Below are positions 33,938 through 42,879 of a DNA stretch of 64,000 bases, piece after piece. The notes below the pieces were generated by a model. The model ran no database searches, was not told the DNA's origin, and was given only the letters and a program-made list of their open reading frames with translations. The position numbers and the translations under genes are program-made. The first letter of the stretch is position 1. Each line of letters opens with the position of its first letter. Origin of the DNA: DATJLY01 sp035532935 (GTDB lineage: Bacteria > Pseudomonadota > Alphaproteobacteria > ATCC43930 > CGMCC-115725); NCBI GenBank assembly GCA_035532935.1, contig DATKQE010000106.1, forward strand, positions 1 to 64,000, in the 5' to 3' direction.

Positions 33938-35137
33938 TCAGATGCCTGCGACCATGCGGCCGCGATTGAGGATGCGGCGCGGATCGAACCCCTCCTTGAC
34001 CCGCGCCGCAAGCGCGGCGAGCGCCGCCGGCTGCGGCTGGAACACGGGGACCGCCGCACGCATCCCGTCGGGCGCGCGAACGAGCGTCGCATGCCCGCCC
34101 TCGCCCAGCGCGCCGCGGATCGAAGCGGCGCCGCCGTCGCCTTCGCCCGCCACGGCCAGCCAGACCAGCCCGCCGCCCCAATCGAAGTAATGGCGAAGAT
34201 CGACCTGCCGCGCCACGCGCGCCACGATCGCGGGACCGGCGGTCGGCGCCACCGAGACCCGCCACACCGCCCGGTCCGGCAAGGCAGCGAACGGCGCCGC
34301 ATCGCGCAGCGCCCGCCACAGCGCCTGCGATTCCCTATCGCCGAGCACGTCCACCGCGCCGAACCCGGCCAGCTCGCGCACGAGCGCTTCGACCCGGGCC
34401 GCGACCGAGGGCACCACGCCTTCGAGGCGCAGCAGCGTGCGCGCGCCGCCGCCGGCGAGATCGGCGGCGACGGCGGCGGGAAGGTGGGCCGCGCCCCCGA
34501 CCTCATGCGCGCTGCCGAGTGCCGCGCCCATCGCCCGGCGCGCCGCCTCGTCGTCGAGCCCCGCGAGCATGAGCGTGCGCGTCGTCTCGGGAAGCGGCAG
34601 CACCTTGATCGTCACCTCGATGAGCGCGGCGAGCGTGCCGTAAGAGCCCGCCATCAGCTTCGGCAGATCGTAGCCGGTGACGTTCTTGACCACGCGCCCG
34701 CCGGCCTTGAACGGCTCGGCCCGGCCGCTCACCGCGCGGAAGCCAAGGAAATGATCGCGCGCCGCGCCCTGGCGGATGCGCCGCGGCCCGGCCAGGTTGC
34801 ACGACAGCACGCCGCCGATGGTCTGGCTACGGTCGGTGGTGCCGAGGAGCGCGCGCCAGTCGGCGGGCTCGAATGCCAGCATCTGCCGGTTCGCCGCGAG
34901 CGCGCTTTCGATCTCGCCGAGCGGTGTCGCTGCGCCCGCCGTCAGCACCAGTTCCTCGGGCTCGTAGAGGCGGATGCCGGCAAAGGCCGAAAGCTCCACC
35001 ACATGGGGAAGCTGCAGCGGTCGGCCGAGGCCGCGCTTGCTCGCACCGGCGACGAGTTCGAGCGGCTCGTCGCGCGCCAAAGCGCCGACGATGATCTCGA
35101 TCAGTTCGCGCTCGTCGGCGGGGCGGAACGCGCTCAC
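33938..35137 (-). CDS. glcE: Glycolate oxidase FAD-binding subunit GlcE
   Basis: 399 residues of the FAD_binding_4 type: LELVAGASKRGLGRPLQLPH near the N-terminus, then TIGGVLSCNLAGPRRIRQGA, ARDHFLGFRAVSGRAEPFKA, GGRVVKNVTGYDLPKLMAGS and YGTLAALIEVTIKVLPLPET, and a C-terminus ending DPRRILNRGRM. It lacks the extended substrate domain seen in GlcD. It is nine bases downstream of glcD and six upstream of glcF. Confidence 0.94.
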   Translation of the reverse strand: MSAFRPADERELIEIIVGALARDEPLELVAGASKRGLGRPLQLPHVVELSAFAGIRLYEPEELVLTAGAATPLGEIESALAANRQMLAFEPADWRALLGTTDRSQTIGGVLSCNLAGPRRIRQGAARDHFLGFRAVSGRAEPFKAGGRVVKNVTGYDLPKLMAGSYGTLAALIEVTIKVLPLPETTRTLMLAGLDDEAARRAMGAALGSAHEVGGAAHLPAAVAADLAGGGARTLLRLEGVVPSVAARVEALVRELAGFGAVDVLGDRESQALWRALRDAAPFAALPDRAVWRVSVAPTAGPAIVARVARQVDLRHYFDWGGGLVWLAVAGEGDGGAASIRGALGEGGHATLVRAPDGMRAAVPVFQPQPAALAALAARVKEGFDPRRILNRGRMVAGI

Positions 35138-35146
35138 GTTGCGCCC

Positions 35147-36634
35147 TCAAAAACGCGGCAGATCGGGAAAGGGTAGCGCGCCGTGATGGACATGGAGGCG
35201 GCCCAGCTCGGCGCAGCGATGCAGCACCGGAAACACCTTGCCCGGATTGAGCAGCCCGTCGGGATCGAAGGCGCATTTGAGCCGCTGCTGCTGCTCGAGA
35301 TCGCCCGCGTCGAACATCGTGCCCATGAGATCGCGCTTCTCGACGCCGACGCCGTGCTCGCCGGTGAGCACGCCGCCCACCTCGACACAATAGGTGAGGA
35401 TCGCCGCGCCCAAAGCCTCGGCGCGAACGAGTTCGCCCTCCTTGTTGGCATCGTAGAGAATGAGCGGATGAAGATTGCCGTCGCCGGCATGGAACACGTT
35501 GGCGACGCGCAACCCGTGCGCGGCAGCGAGCGCGCTCATGCGCCGCAGCACGTCGGGAAGGCAGCGCCGCGGGATCGTGCCGTCGACGCAATAATAGTCG
35601 GGCGAGATGCGTCCCATCGCCGGAAACGCGGCCTTGCGCCCGGCCCAGAACAGCAGCCGCTCGTCCTCGTTGCGGCTGATGCGGAGCGACACGGCGCCAT
35701 TCTCACGCGCGATCGCTTCGACCCGGCCGACGAGGTAATCGACCTCGGCCTGCGGGCCGTCGAGTTCGGCGATGAGCAGCGCCTCGACATCGCGCGGATA
35801 TCCCGCATGGACGAAGTCCTCGGCCGCGTGGATGGCCGGGCGGTCCATCATCTCCATGCCGCCCGCAATGATGCCGGCGCCGATGATCGCCGCGACGCAT
35901 TGGCCCGCGCTCTCGCTCGAAGGGAATCCGACCAGCATCGCGCGCGCCGCCGTCGGCTTCTTGAGCAGGCGGACGGTCACCTCGGTGACCACGCCGAGCA
36001 GACCCTCGGAGCCGATGACGATGCCGAGCAGATCATAGCCCTCGGCATCGAGATGCTTGCCGCCCAGCCGCACCACCTCGCCGCTGGTCATCACCAGTTC
36101 GACGCCGAGCACGTTGTTGGTGGTGAGACCGTATTTGAGGCAGTGCACCCCGCCCGAGTTCTCGGCGACGTTGCCGCCGATTGAGCACGCGATCTGGCTC
36201 GACGGATCGGGCGCGTAATAGAATCCGGCATGCTGTACCGCGGTCGAGATGGCGAGATTGGTCACGCCCGGCTGTACCACGGCACAGCGATTGTCGAAAT
36301 CGATCTCGAGGATGCGGTTGAACTTGGTCATGCCGAGGACGATGCCGTCGGCCAAGGGCAAGGCACCGCCCGAGAGCGAGGTGCCGGCGCCGCGCGGCAC
36401 GACCTTGATCCCGTTCGCGCGGCAGTAGCGCAGCACCTCGGCTACCTGCGCCGTGGTCGAGGGCAGCACGACGAGGAGCGGGCTCTGGCGATAGGCCGTG
36501 AGGCCATCGGTCTCGTAGGCGCGGCGTTCGTCCGCGGCGACGATCACGCCCTCGCCCGGAACGATGCGCGCAAGATCGGCGGCGATCGCCTCGCGCCGGG
36601 CGATGATCGCCACATCGGGCCGCGGCATCTCCAT
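35147..36634 (-). CDS. glcD: Glycolate oxidase catalytic FAD subunit GlcD
   Basis: Oxidises glycolate to glyoxylate. 495 residues: VVPRGAGTSLSGGALPLADG (FAD loop), SQIACSIGGNVAENSGGVHC, GYDLLGIVIGSEGLLGVVTE, FHAGDGNLHPLILYD and the C-terminal GVLTGEHGVGVEKRDLM ... LLNPGKVFP. The ATG at 36634 has GGAGG 8 bases upstream. It is the first gene of glcDEF. With glycerate kinase upstream in the window, the glyoxylate produced could enter the glycerate pathway. Confidence 0.95.
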   Translation of the reverse strand: MEMPRPDVAIIARREAIAADLARIVPGEGVIVAADERRAYETDGLTAYRQSPLLVVLPSTTAQVAEVLRYCRANGIKVVPRGAGTSLSGGALPLADGIVLGMTKFNRILEIDFDNRCAVVQPGVTNLAISTAVQHAGFYYAPDPSSQIACSIGGNVAENSGGVHCLKYGLTTNNVLGVELVMTSGEVVRLGGKHLDAEGYDLLGIVIGSEGLLGVVTEVTVRLLKKPTAARAMLVGFPSSESAGQCVAAIIGAGIIAGGMEMMDRPAIHAAEDFVHAGYPRDVEALLIAELDGPQAEVDYLVGRVEAIARENGAVSLRISRNEDERLLFWAGRKAAFPAMGRISPDYYCVDGTIPRRCLPDVLRRMSALAAAHGLRVANVFHAGDGNLHPLILYDANKEGELVRAEALGAAILTYCVEVGGVLTGEHGVGVEKRDLMGTMFDAGDLEQQQRLKCAFDPDGLLNPGKVFPVLHRCAELGRLHVHHGALPFPDLPRF

Positions 36635-36702
36635 GGCTTCAACCCTCCGCGCCGGCAATTGGGGTTCGGTCGCAGGGTGGCCGGGCCGGCGCCGGAATGG
36701 CA

Positions 36703-36730
36703 ACAAAAAACCGCGCCCCAAGGCGCGGTT
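36703..36730 (-). terminator. Rho-independent terminator of rpmJ
   Basis: Minus-strand stem AACCGCGCC / GGCGCGGTT (nine pairs, four-base loop) followed by TTTTTTG. It lies 25 bases beyond the rpmJ stop and upstream of glcD. Confidence 0.85.
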
Positions 36731-36754
36731 CGGGTCGGGTCGGAAGCCGACGCC

Positions 36755-36880
36755 TCAGCCCTGGCGTGCCTTAAAGCGGGGATTGGTCTTGTTGATGACG
36801 TAGACCCGTCCCTTGCGCCGCACCACGCGGCAGTTCTTGTCGCGCTTTTTCAGCGACTTGAGCGAGTTGGCGATCTTCAT
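36755..36880 (-). CDS. rpmJ: 50S ribosomal protein L36 (bL36)
   Basis: 41 residues: MKIANSLKSLKKRDKNCRVV, then RRKGRVYVINKTNPRFKARQ and G. This is the longer, proteobacterial form with KTNPRFKARQG in place of the zinc-binding CxxC...H, that is, a zinc-independent (C-minus) paralogue. It stands alone with its own strong promoter and terminator, outside any ribosomal operon. A GGGAG sits 7 bases before the ATG. Confidence 0.95.
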   Translation of the reverse strand: MKIANSLKSLKKRDKNCRVVRRKGRVYVINKTNPRFKARQG

Positions 36881-36903
36881 CCACAGTCTCCCGGAAGGCG
36901 ACG

Positions 36904-36932
36904 ACCATAGAAAGCAGGCCCCGCCCTGTCAA
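36904..36932 (-). promoter_or_regulatory. Sigma-70 promoter of rpmJ
   Basis: On the minus strand TTGACA (36932-36927), a 17-base spacer and TATGGT (36909-36904), a near-consensus promoter about 24 bases upstream of the rpmJ start. Its -35 overlaps the stop codon of the methyltransferase gene. Confidence 0.7.
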
Positions 36933-37834
36933 CTGTGCCCCGCGCGCGCCGCGGCGGTGATCCGGACGATCTTGAGGATGCCGCTGTCGAGCGCCTCGAC
37001 GGTGCGCATGGCACGCTCGGCCTCGTCGATGACCGGGGCAAAATGGGTGCGCGGCAGCGTCCGCAAGTCGGCACGATGCGCGAGCCGGGTCCAGCCGGCG
37101 ATCATCATGGCGCGATAGGCGGCCGTCATGTCGTCGGCGCGGCGCACCGTGAAACCGAGCGCCTTGAGGCAGTCGACATAGCGCTCGAGCGTCCAGAGAT
37201 AGGGCGGATAGGCCGGAAGCGGCGCCCAATTCGCCAGCCCCAGCCGGTCGCCCGCCGTGCGGTCGAGCACGAACTCGGCCAGGACGAGAGCGCCCTGCGG
37301 CTTCAGCCCCTGCATCAGCACGCGCAGGAAGCGCTCCTTGTCGCGCACCGTATAGACCGCCTCGCGGGCGATGACGCCGTCATATCGCTGGGGCGGAAGT
37401 TCGAAGCCTTCGGGATCGTAAACGCTCACCGGGGCACGCTTGGCGAGGCCCTCGGCACGCGCGAACGCCATTCCCATCCGCGCCTGATCGGGGTCGCGCT
37501 CGAGCCCGATGACGGTGGCATCGAAGGCCCGCGCCACCGCGCGCGCCGGGCCGCCGAGCCCGGCCGAGACATCGAGCAGCGTCGTCGCCGGAGCGAGACC
37601 CAACGGGCACACGAGCGACAGCATATGCGCAGCATCCCCGGGAATGACGAAGCCCGGTCCCCACAGCCATTGCCGCACCGTCAGCACGACCGGCGGAAGA
37701 TCGGGCGGCGGCACCGCCATGTCGCGGACCGCCGCGACGCTTTCGGCATGGCGGCGGCGCCAGCGCGCCAGCAGACGCGCGAGCGCGCTCGCCGGCGGCT
37801 CAGCCAGCCCGCGATGCAACGATTCGTCCGCCAT
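36929..37834 (-). CDS. Class I SAM-dependent methyltransferase
   Basis: 301 residues. The SAM-binding core is TLLDVSAGLGGPARAVARAF (motif I), IGLERDPDQARMG and YDGVIAREAVYTVRDKERFL, followed by the post-core GLKPQGALVLAEFVLD. It resembles the UbiE/cyclopropane-type small-molecule methyltransferases. The substrate is unknown; the N-terminal 60 residues are Arg-rich and variable. It ends inside the rpmJ promoter. Confidence 0.8.
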   Translation of the reverse strand: MADESLHRGLAEPPASALARLLARWRRRHAESVAAVRDMAVPPPDLPPVVLTVRQWLWGPGFVIPGDAAHMLSLVCPLGLAPATTLLDVSAGLGGPARAVARAFDATVIGLERDPDQARMGMAFARAEGLAKRAPVSVYDPEGFELPPQRYDGVIAREAVYTVRDKERFLRVLMQGLKPQGALVLAEFVLDRTAGDRLGLANWAPLPAYPPYLWTLERYVDCLKALGFTVRRADDMTAAYRAMMIAGWTRLAHRADLRTLPRTHFAPVIDEAERAMRTVEALDSGILKIVRITAAARAGHS

Positions 37835-37888
37835 CTCCGCCCCTTCCGGGCGGCAGCGCGCGCCGGTTAGGGCCGCCGCCTCCGTCGC

Positions 37889-39142
37889 TCAGCCACCCGG
37901 CACCGCCGCCGCGACGGTCTGCGCTCGCACCGGCGCGAAGCTGTTGCCCCCGATCGCGCGCCCGCTCAGGAATTGCTTGATGTTACGGGTCGCCTGACGC
38001 AGGCGCTGCCGGTTCTCCACGAGCGCGATGCGGACATAGTTCTCGCCATATTCGCCAAAGCCCACACCCGGCGACACGGCGACATTGGCGTGTTCGAGCA
38101 GCAGCTTGGAGAAGACGAGGCTGCCCGCCTCGCGGAACGCCGGCGGTAGCGGCGCCCAGGCGAACATGGTGGCGGGGGGACTCGGAATCTCCCAGCCGGC
38201 CTGATGCAGCCCGTCGATCAGCACGTCGCGTCGCGCCTTGTAGCGCTGGCGAATCTCGTCGATGCACTCCTGCGGGCCGTTGAGCGCCGCCGTCGCCGCC
38301 ACCTGGATCGGCGTGAAGGCGCCGTAGTCGAGATAGGACTTCACCCGCCCCAGCGCGCCGATGAGGCGCTCGTTGCCGACGGCGAAGCCGATGCGCCAGC
38401 CAGCCATGGAATAGGTCTTGCTGAGCGAGGAGAACTCGACCGCGATGTCGCGCGCGCCCTTGACCTGGAGCACCGAGGGCGGCGGCTTGCCGTCGAAATA
38501 GATCTCGGCATAGGCCACGTCGGAGAGGACGAAAATACCGCGGGAGCGGCAGAAATCGACGATCGCCTCGTAGAAGCCGAGATCGACCACCTGGGCCGTC
38601 GGATTGGCGGGAAAATTGAGCAGAAGCGCCACCGGCGGCGGGATGCTGTGCGTCACCGCCTTTTCGAGCTCGTGCATGAAATCGACACCCGGCCCGACCG
38701 GCACGTGGCGCACCGAAGCGCCCGCCATGATGAACCCGAAGGCATGAATCGGATAGCACGGATTGGGCACCAGGACGATATCGCCCGGCGCCGTGATCGC
38801 CTGCGCCAAGTTGGCGAGCCCCTCCTTGGAGCCCAGCGTGACGATGATCTCGCGCTCGGGATCCAGCGAGACGCCAAACCGGCGCTCATAATAGGCCGCC
38901 TGGGCGCGGCGCAGCCCGGCGATCCCGCGCGACACCGAATAGCCGTGCGTGCGCGGATTCTGCACCGTCTCGACCAGCTTCTTGACGATGTGATCGGGGG
39001 TCGCGCCATCGGGGTTGCCCATGCCGAGGTCGATCACGTCGCGCCCCGCCGCCCGCGCGCGCGCCTTGAGCGCGTTCACTTCGGCAAAGACATAGGGCGG
39101 CAGTCGCTTAATGCGGTAGAATTCTTCCGGCATGGCATCCAT
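37889..39142 (-). CDS. Class I PLP aminotransferase (AlaC-like alanine transaminase)
   Basis: 417 residues: EFYRIKRLPPYVFAEVNALK, DLGMGNPDGATPDHIV, NPCYPIHAFGFIMAGA, NFPANPTAQVVD (Asn), SDVAYAEIYFDGKPPPS (Asp/Tyr) and the PLP lysine in SSLSKTYSMAGWRIGFA. This pattern matches the AlaC / LL-diaminopimelate aminotransferase group. The start may be the ATG at 39142 or 39133; neither has a strong ribosome site. It has no pathway partner nearby, so alanine-pyruvate transamination is the best guess. Confidence 0.85.
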   Translation of the reverse strand: MDAMPEEFYRIKRLPPYVFAEVNALKARARAAGRDVIDLGMGNPDGATPDHIVKKLVETVQNPRTHGYSVSRGIAGLRRAQAAYYERRFGVSLDPEREIIVTLGSKEGLANLAQAITAPGDIVLVPNPCYPIHAFGFIMAGASVRHVPVGPGVDFMHELEKAVTHSIPPPVALLLNFPANPTAQVVDLGFYEAIVDFCRSRGIFVLSDVAYAEIYFDGKPPPSVLQVKGARDIAVEFSSLSKTYSMAGWRIGFAVGNERLIGALGRVKSYLDYGAFTPIQVAATAALNGPQECIDEIRQRYKARRDVLIDGLHQAGWEIPSPPATMFAWAPLPPAFREAGSLVFSKLLLEHANVAVSPGVGFGEYGENYVRIALVENRQRLRQATRNIKQFLSGRAIGGNSFAPVRAQTVAAAVPGG

Positions 39143-39286
39143 CGGCAAGGGCTCGAACGGCTCATTCTAAGCCGTTGCGCCGCAAGGGCCAAGCCGTACC
39201 GCATCGGGGCCGCGCACCGCAAGGGTGGGTGGAGTGGCACAGGGCATAGAATTCGTTGTGGAGGACGAAACGGGGCCGAGGATGCC

Positions 39287-39559
39287 ATGAGCGGGTGGTC
39301 TCACCGCGCCGGCGGTCGCCATCCGGGCCGGAGCGAGATCGCGCTATCGCTGGCGGTGCTGCTGGGCCTTGCGCTCCCGCTCATGCCGATTCCAGGCGAC
39401 GCGCCGGCGCACATGGAGGTCCGCTTCCGCGCGGCGGGGGCGCGGGCTACGCATGCCTTCGCCACCCGCACGATGTGGAGCGCATGCACGGTTCTCGCCG
39501 CCGCGCTCACCTACGAAGACCCGACGACCGGGACCTTTACCCGCATTACCTGCCGGTGA
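39287..39559 (+). CDS. Small exported or membrane hypothetical protein
   Basis: 90 residues: a basic N-terminus, one hydrophobic stretch IALSLAVLLGLALPLMPIPG and a periplasm-like remainder with two cysteines (WSACTVLAAALTYE; TRITCR). GAGG lies 5 bases upstream of the ATG. I do not recognise the family. It is divergent from the aminotransferase and converges on a small gene. Confidence 0.5.
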   Translation: MSGWSHRAGGRHPGRSEIALSLAVLLGLALPLMPIPGDAPAHMEVRFRAAGARATHAFATRTMWSACTVLAAALTYEDPTTGTFTRITCR

Positions 39560-39571
39560 CCGCCACGCCGC

Positions 39572-39760
39572 TCAACGCTCGCGCGGCTCCCGGTGGACCG
39601 GCACGGCACGGCGTTGCGCAACGGGCATGTCAGCGCTGCCGAGCGCGTTAAGACTGTCATAGAACGAGCGCATGACGCAGCCGTCGGCGCGCATCAGCGC
39701 CTGCACGATGGGATCGGTCAGGACGTCGGCCAGATCGGGCTCACCGGTGAATCGGTGCAT
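39572..39760 (-). CDS. Small hypothetical protein
   Basis: 62 residues: MHRFTGEPDLADVLTDPIVQ, ALMRADGCVMRSFYDSLNAL, then a basic tail. Its start resembles short alphaproteobacterial proteins with the pattern L.DPIVQ.LM.ADG, of unknown function. The codon usage fits the surroundings. It ends 12 bases from the convergent small gene. Confidence 0.5.
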   Translation of the reverse strand: MHRFTGEPDLADVLTDPIVQALMRADGCVMRSFYDSLNALGSADMPVAQRRAVPVHREPRER

Positions 39761-39843
39761 TGCCGGCCCTCCGCTTGGTAAAGACGAGTTCGCTCTCGGA
39801 CCGTGTTAAGCGGTCGGGGCTTGGCCCATCCCCGGGCGCGGGT

Positions 39844-42201
39844 TCACGACTTCGTGCGCGTCGCAGGCTCGAGCGGCGCCCAGCGTAGACGCAGGGCGTT
39901 GGCGATCACCGAGACCGAGCTGAGACTCATGGCCGCGGCGGCGATCACCGGGCTGAGCAGCCAGCCGAACAACGGATAGAGCGCGCCGGCCGCGATCGGA
40001 ATGCACGCGGCGTTGTAGACGAAAGCGAGGAACAGGTTCTGGCGGATGTTGCGCATGGTCGCGCGGCTCAGCGCGCGGGCGCGCACGATGCCGGCGAGGT
40101 CGCCCTTGACCAGGGTGACGCCGGCGCTGGCGATGGCGACGTCGGTGCCCGTACCCATGGCGATGCCAACATCGGCTGCCGCGAGCGCCGGCGCATCGTT
40201 CACGCCGTCGCCCGCCATCGCGACGATCCGGCCGTCGGCACGCAGACGGCGCACGACGCGGTGCTTGTCTTCGGGCAACACCTCGGCCTCGACCTCGCCG
40301 ATTCCGAGCTTGGCCGCGACCGCTTCGGCGGTGGTGCGGTTGTCGCCGGTCAGCATCACGATCCGGATGCCGTCCCGGCGCAGGTGCGCGAGCGCATCCG
40401 CCGTCGTTGGCTTCACCGGATCGGCGACCGCGATGATCCCGGCGGGTTTGCCGTCGATCGCGACGAAGAGCACCGTGGCGCCGTCGCGCCGCAACGCCTC
40501 CGCCTGTGGCGCGAGATCGGCCGTGCCGATGCCGAGCCCGGCCAGCATCGCGGCATTGCCGAGCGCGACTTCATGCGCGCCGATTGTGCCGGCGACGCCG
40601 CGTCCCGTAAGCGAGCGGAATCTTGCGACCGGCACGACCGCCTGTTGCTGCTCGCGCGAAGCGGCGACGATCGCGGCGGCGAGCGGGTGCTCGCTCGCGC
40701 GCTCGAGGCTCGCCGCCTGGGCGAGGATCGCCGCCTGGTCGAAACCCGGCGCCGCCGCAACGGCGACGACACGCGGCTTGCCTTCGGTGAGCGTGCCGGT
40801 CTTGTCCACGACGAGCGTATCGACCGCTTCCAGGCGCTCGAGCGCCTCGGCATTGCGGATGAGCACGCCCATGGTCGCGCCGCGTCCCACCCCGACCATG
40901 ATCGACATCGGCGTGGCAAGGCCGAGAGCGCAGGGGCAGGCAATGATCAGCACCGAGACTGCGGCGACGAGCGCATGGGCGAGCGCCGGCGCCGGGCCCC
41001 AGATCATCCACGCCAGGAACGCCGCCACCGCCGCCGCGACCACGGCCGGAACGAAATAGCCCGAGACCAGGTCGGCGAGGCGCTGGATCGGCGCGCGGCT
41101 GCGCTGCGCCTCGGCGACCATCTGGACGATGCGGGCGAGCATGGTCTCGGCGCCGACCTTCTCCGCCTGCATGATGAAGCTGCCGGTGCCGTTGAGGCTG
41201 CCGCCGATGAGCCGGCCGCCGGCCTGCTTCGCCACCGGCATCGACTCGCCCGTCACCATCGATTCGTCGACGGCGCCCTCGCCTTCGAGCACCACGCCGT
41301 CGACCGGCACGCTTGCGCCCGGACGCACGCGCAGCCGGTCGCCTTGCCGCACCGCGTCGAGGGGAATTTCCTCGTCCTGCCCATCGGCCGCGACACGGCG
41401 TGCCGTCTTCGGGGCAAGATCGAGGAGCGCACGGATGGCGCCGCCGGTGCGTTCGCGCGCGCGCAGCTCCAGCACCTGCCCGAGCAGCACGAGCACGATG
41501 ATGTACGCCGCCGCCTCGTAATAGACCGGGACTTCGCCGCCGCTGCGGACGCTCGCGGGAAAGATGCCGGGAAAGAGCGTCGCGACGAGGCTGTACCCAT
41601 AGGCGACCGCGACTCCGAGCGCGATCAGCGAGAACATGTTGAGGTGGCGCGACCGGAACGACGCCCAGCCGCGTTCGACAATCGGCCAGCCCGCCCAGAA
41701 CACCACCGGGGTGGCGAGAGCGAATTGCAGCCACTGTGCCACCGCCGGCGACAGGAGATGCATCCCGCCCATCTCGACCGCCATCAGCGGCACCGCGAGC
41801 GCGAGGCCGATCGCGAACCGGCGCGTCATGTCGCGCAGCTCGGGATTGGGCGCGGTCTCGGCGGTAGCGGTAAGCGGCTCCAGCGCCATGCCGCAAAGCG
41901 GACAGCTTCCCGGCCGGTCCTGGCGGATGTCGGGATGCATCGGGCAGGTATAGATCGTGCCAGACGGAGCCGGGCGGGCGGGCGCGTCCGGCGGCGCAAG
42001 ATATTTCGCCGGATCGGCCTGGAACTTGGTCCGGCAGCCGGCGCCGCAGAAGAAATATTCGGCGCCCTCGTGCCGCGCGCGATGCGGCGTCTTTTCCGGA
42101 TCGACCCGCATGCCGCAAACGGGATCGCGTGCCGTCGGCGCCGGCGACACTCCGACAGGAGCGTCGTGGTGCTGGTCGTGATGATGCGGCGTTTCGGTCA
42201 C
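39844..42201 (-). CDS. Copper/silver-type P1B ATPase with N-terminal YHS and metal-binding domains
   Basis: Exports Cu+ (or Ag+) across the inner membrane. Order of domains: a His-rich N-terminus (HHHDQHHD), a YHS domain (DPVCGMRVDPEKTPHRARH), a heavy-metal-binding domain (YTCPMHPDIRQDRPGSCPLC), eight predicted helices, the actuator loop with VTGESMPV, the transmembrane CPC (LIIACPCALGLATP), the phosphorylation site DKTGTLTEGKP, the nucleotide-domain SEHPLAAAI and GDGVNDAPAL, and the last-helix MSLSSVSVIANALRLR. There is no HMA domain. I prefer the GTG at 42201 (VTETPHHH); a GTG at 42228 is possible. A tRNA gene lies 65 bases upstream. Confidence 0.9.
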   Translation of the reverse strand: MTETPHHHDQHHDAPVGVSPAPTARDPVCGMRVDPEKTPHRARHEGAEYFFCGAGCRTKFQADPAKYLAPPDAPARPAPSGTIYTCPMHPDIRQDRPGSCPLCGMALEPLTATAETAPNPELRDMTRRFAIGLALAVPLMAVEMGGMHLLSPAVAQWLQFALATPVVFWAGWPIVERGWASFRSRHLNMFSLIALGVAVAYGYSLVATLFPGIFPASVRSGGEVPVYYEAAAYIIVLVLLGQVLELRARERTGGAIRALLDLAPKTARRVAADGQDEEIPLDAVRQGDRLRVRPGASVPVDGVVLEGEGAVDESMVTGESMPVAKQAGGRLIGGSLNGTGSFIMQAEKVGAETMLARIVQMVAEAQRSRAPIQRLADLVSGYFVPAVVAAAVAAFLAWMIWGPAPALAHALVAAVSVLIIACPCALGLATPMSIMVGVGRGATMGVLIRNAEALERLEAVDTLVVDKTGTLTEGKPRVVAVAAAPGFDQAAILAQAASLERASEHPLAAAIVAASREQQQAVVPVARFRSLTGRGVAGTIGAHEVALGNAAMLAGLGIGTADLAPQAEALRRDGATVLFVAIDGKPAGIIAVADPVKPTTADALAHLRRDGIRIVMLTGDNRTTAEAVAAKLGIGEVEAEVLPEDKHRVVRRLRADGRIVAMAGDGVNDAPALAAADVGIAMGTGTDVAIASAGVTLVKGDLAGIVRARALSRATMRNIRQNLFLAFVYNAACIPIAAGALYPLFGWLLSPVIAAAAMSLSSVSVIANALRLRWAPLEPATRTKS

Positions 42202-42265
42202 GGCACCCGCATGTGTTCGAGAGAACACGTCGAGCGATGCGTCAGCGGTGCCTGGGGTCAGGAAA

Positions 42266-42340
42266 TGGTGGGCATGAGAGGGATTGAACCTCTGACCCCC
42301 GCCGTGTCGAGGCGGTGCTCTCCCGCTGAGCTACATGCCC
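42266..42340 (-). tRNA. tRNA-Val (GAC), CCA encoded, C at position 33
   Basis: The cloverleaf is complete: acceptor GGGCATG/CATGCCC, D-stem GCTC/GAGC, anticodon stem CCGCC/GGCGG with loop TCGACAC, T-stem AGAGG/CCTCT with loop TTCAATC, discriminator A and encoded CCA (75 bases). The anticodon is GAC (Val). The base before it, almost always U33, is C. Confidence 0.93.
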
Positions 42341-42412
42341 GCAATGAGTGGGCGGGTGTAACGCAATTCCCGCACCTTGGCAAGCGCGGGCCGGCCGATC
42401 ATGGGACGCCGA

Positions 42413-42775
42413 TCACACCGCCTCGAGGAAGCGATGGACCTCGTCGACGAGGCGGCGCAAGTGGAACGGCTTTGCCAGCACCGTGGTCGCGCGCGGCATC
42501 GTCTCGGCGGCACGCAGTGCCACCGCAGCGAAGCCGGTGATGAAGATGACACGCAGATGCGGCCACATATCGCTCGCGCGCCGCGCCAGCTCGATGCCGT
42601 CGAGACCGGGCATCACCACATCGGCGAGCAGCAGATCGACCGGGTTCTCGCACACCCAGGCGAGCGCCTTCATGCCGTCGGGCATGTCGCAGACTTCGTG
42701 CCCGGCCTTTCTCAAGGCGCGGGCGAGGAATGTCCGCATGCTGTCGTCGTCTTCGGCGAGGAGGATGCGCGCCAT
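42413..42775 (-). CDS. cpdR: CpdR single-domain response regulator, controller of ClpXP proteolysis
   Basis: 120-residue stand-alone receiver: ILLAEDDDSMRTFLARALRK (acidic pocket D9-D11), phosphoacceptor D52 in LLLADVVMPGLDGIELARRA, FITGFAAVALRA (Thr) and AKPFHLRRLVDEVHRFL (Lys). This closely fits CpdR, which in its unphosphorylated form primes ClpXP for cell-cycle substrates in Caulobacter and relatives and is phosphorylated by the CckA-ChpT relay. It is divergent from an N-formylglutamate amidohydrolase gene. Confidence 0.88.
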   Translation of the reverse strand: MARILLAEDDDSMRTFLARALRKAGHEVCDMPDGMKALAWVCENPVDLLLADVVMPGLDGIELARRASDMWPHLRVIFITGFAAVALRAAETMPRATTVLAKPFHLRRLVDEVHRFLEAV

Positions 42776-42879
42776 GGCCGTTGTGCAGTCCGGTCGGACG
42801 ACCAGTCTAGGCGGCGAGAACTGAACGAAGGGTTTACTCGGGGCGTGACGGGCGCCGCGATTGCCCCTAATCTCGCGCC

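Noticed and set aside
37889..39142. LL-diaminopimelate aminotransferase assignment
   Set aside because: Motifs fit both AlaC and DapL groups; without a lysine-pathway neighbour the alanine transaminase reading is safer.
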